Shown one piece after another: positions 5,446 through 7,009 of a stretch of DNA of 7,009 bases. The notes below the pieces were generated by a model. That model had not been told where the DNA came from. It saw only the letters and a list, made by a program, of their open reading frames with translations, and did not search any database. The translations under genes were made by a program, and so were the position numbers. The stretch is from assembly GCA_023405565.1 (NCBI GenBank), contig JAEXXW010000172.1, positions 1 to 7,009 of the forward strand, given 5' to 3'. Position 1 is the first letter of the stretch, and each line of letters begins with the position of its first letter. Source of the stretch: Pseudomonadota bacterium (GTDB taxonomy: Bacteria > Pseudomonadota > Alphaproteobacteria > Rhizobiales > Xanthobacteraceae).

Positions 5446-6719
5446 TGACGAACACACTTCAGACAACACCGCAGAATCCGCCTGCTGAAACGCCGGCCCG
5501 TGACGAACATATCGCGCCGGCGCCGCGCATTTCCATTCAGGCCTTTTGCGAGTCGGTCGAAACCGCGGCCGCCGTCCAGTCGGCCGGCGAAGATCGGCGT
5601 CTGGCCAAGGCTCACCTCAAGATCCAGATGGGCGGCATGACGGCGGCAGCCGAAGCCTATCGCTCATCCCCGACACCAAACGTCATCGTCCTGGAATTCG
5701 AACAGCGTCCGGAAGTCATCCTGACGGGCCTCGATTCGCTCGCCGAAGTCTGCGATCCCGGCACACGGGTGATCGTGATCGGCCGGCACAATGACGTGAC
5801 GCTGTATCGCGAACTGGTCCGTCGCGGGATCAGCGATTATCTCATCGCACCGGTTCAAACGCTCGATATCGTCCGGTCCGTCTGCGGTCTTTATTCCGCG
5901 CCGGATGCAAAGCCGGTCGGCCGCATCCTGGCAGTCGTCGGCGCGAAAGGCGGGGTTGGCGCCTCCACAATCGCGCATAACGTCGCCTGGTCGATCGCGC
6001 GCGACCTATCGCTGGATTCCGTCGTTACCGATCTCGACCTCGCATTCGGTACGGCAGGATTGGATTACAATCAGGATCCGCCCCAAGGCATTGCCGATGC
6101 GGTGTTTTCTCCCGAACGCGTCGACACGAATTTTGTCGACCGGCTGCTGGCGAAATGCTCCGACAATCTCAGTCTTCTGGCTGCACCGGCGACGCTCGAA
6201 CGCGTCTATGATTTCGGGGCCGATGCCTTCGACGCGATCTTCGATTCGCTTCGCGCCACCGTGCCGAGCATCGTGCTCGACATTCCGCATCAATGGACCG
6301 GCTGGACGCAGCGGACGCTGCTGGCCGCGGACGATATCCTGGTCGTCGCAACGCCCGATCTTGCGAGCCTGCGCAACACCAAGAACCTCATCGATTATCT
6401 TAAAGCCGCACGGGTGAACGACCATCGCCCGTTCTATGTGCTGAATCAGGTTGGCGTGCCGAAACGCCCCGAAATCAAGCCGGCGGATTTCGCCAAGGCT
6501 CTGGACGATCAACCCGCGGCCATCATCCCGTTCGAACCGCAGCTTTTCGGAACGGCCGCGAATAACGGCCAGATGATTGCCGAGATTTCCAGCGGTCACA
6601 AGACAGCGGAAATATTTCGGCAGCTCGCCCAGATAACGACAGGGCGCACCGAAGGCAGGAAATCCAAAGGCGGATTGTTGGGACCGATCCTGGAGAAATT
6701 ACGCAAGAAGTCCGCCTGA
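5445..6719 (+). CDS. cpaE: Pilus assembly ATPase-like protein CpaE/TadZ
   Basis: This 424-residue cytoplasmic protein of the MinD/ParA superfamily places the pilus machine in the cell. After a Pro-rich start (about 1-28), a receiver-like domain covers about 29-150. It seems inactive as a phospho-acceptor: the usual acidic strand end reads V-L-E-F-E and the K-P pair is A-P. The ATPase domain follows, with the deviant Walker A G-A-K-G-G-V-G-A-S-T at 166-175 and T-D-L-D-L-A-F-G-T at 196-204. The usual P-loop lysine before S/T is Ala here, while the first signature Lys (168) is kept, as is common in CpaE proteins. The tail is Lys-rich. The ATG at 5445 shares one base with the cpaD stop (TGATG), which indicates translational coupling, and there is no strong ribosome site of its own. 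A TTG at 5442 would add one residue. Confidence 0.95.
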   Translation: MTNTLQTTPQNPPAETPARDEHIAPAPRISIQAFCESVETAAAVQSAGEDRRLAKAHLKIQMGGMTAAAEAYRSSPTPNVIVLEFEQRPEVILTGLDSLAEVCDPGTRVIVIGRHNDVTLYRELVRRGISDYLIAPVQTLDIVRSVCGLYSAPDAKPVGRILAVVGAKGGVGASTIAHNVAWSIARDLSLDSVVTDLDLAFGTAGLDYNQDPPQGIADAVFSPERVDTNFVDRLLAKCSDNLSLLAAPATLERVYDFGADAFDAIFDSLRATVPSIVLDIPHQWTGWTQRTLLAADDILVVATPDLASLRNTKNLIDYLKAARVNDHRPFYVLNQVGVPKRPEIKPADFAKALDDQPAAIIPFEPQLFGTAANNGQMIAEISSGHKTAEIFRQLAQITTGRTEGRKSKGGLLGPILEKLRKKSA

Positions 6720-6739
6720 GTTGTACGGAGTAACGAGTC

Positions 6740-7009
6740 GTGTTTGGAAAGCGTAACTTAACCGGCCATGGCGCCACGCCGCCTCACATACCCGCGGCCA
6801 GCGCCACGCTGGCTCCCGCGCAGAAGCCGGTCGCCGCGCCAGCACCGACGCCAGCGCAGTCCTCACAATTGTCGAATGACGGCCGCGCCCCTCTTCCGGC
6901 CACCGGCTTGGGCGCTCCACTTCTGTCCGCGCCGACATCACCGCAAAAGCCCGCGCCGCTTTCAGCCGTCGATAGCCGGCGTTCGGATTCCTATTACGAG
7001 GTGAAGGGG
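6740..7009 (+). CDS. cpaF: Pilus assembly ATPase CpaF/TadA, N-terminal part (runs off the right edge)
   Basis: Ninety codons are present and the frame is open to the window edge. The gene would encode the hexameric secretion ATPase that drives Flp pilus assembly at the inner membrane. Translation starts at a GTG with GGAG nine bases upstream and begins MFGKRNLTGHGATPP when initiated with Met. Residues about 14-78 are a low-complexity linker rich in Pro, Ala, Gln and Ser. The fragment ends with R-R-S-D-S-Y-Y-E-V-K-G, which matches the start of the conserved CpaF region (R-S-x-x-Y-Y-x-x-K). The Walker A and B motifs lie beyond the window, so the call rests on this match, on the typical MFGKR start and on its place 20 bases after cpaE in the standard cpa order. 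Confidence 0.9.
   Translation, partial: MFGKRNLTGHGATPPHIPAASATLAPAQKPVAAPAPTPAQSSQLSNDGRAPLPATGLGAPLLSAPTSPQKPAPLSAVDSRRSDSYYEVKG

Overview
This window is the core of a Tad/Flp (type IVc) pilus assembly locus from an alphaproteobacterium. The cpa-style gene order, the protein sequences, the moderately high GC and the CtrA-like TTAACCAC motifs fit the Hyphomicrobiales (Rhizobiales). A Bradyrhizobium/Rhodopseudomonas/Afipia-type member of the Nitrobacteraceae is my best guess, made from the sequence alone. I see no mobile element, tRNA, rRNA, CRISPR array or sign of recent transfer.

Layout. The left part reads on the minus strand. It holds a secreted protein made of one pilus-assembly N-terminal domain (245-736), followed by the first codons of a probable TadE/TadG-like gene that runs off the left edge (from about 104 down to 1). 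A 303-base divergent intergenic region (737-1039) separates these from everything else, which reads on the plus strand. Two short Flp pilin genes come first (1040-1198 and 1431-1592), each with its own rho-independent terminator. They are followed by the prepilin peptidase gene cpaA (1737-2252) and a 130-base gap with regulatory-looking sequence. Last is a tightly packed run of cpaB (2383-3171), cpaC (3195-4673), cpaD (4696-5445), cpaE (5445-6719) and the start of cpaF (6740 to the right edge).

How the genes work together. CpaA cleaves the Flp prepilins at the inner membrane. CpaC forms the outer-membrane secretin channel, and CpaD (a lipoprotein) and CpaB are its periplasmic or outer-membrane partners. 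CpaE is a MinD/ParA-like localisation protein, and CpaF is the secretion ATPase that powers assembly. TadE/TadG-like proteins are minor pseudopilins. The stand-alone domain at 245-736 resembles the N-terminal domain of CpaC. The terminators suggest that the pilins are made from short, separate transcripts, while cpaB onward is one translationally coupled operon.

Novelty. The system itself is well known. The points most worth a second look are the first pilin, which has alanine instead of glycine just before the predicted cleavage site; the divergent CpaC-like domain protein; the palindrome plus CtrA-like box before cpaB; and the probable TadE/G start at the left edge.
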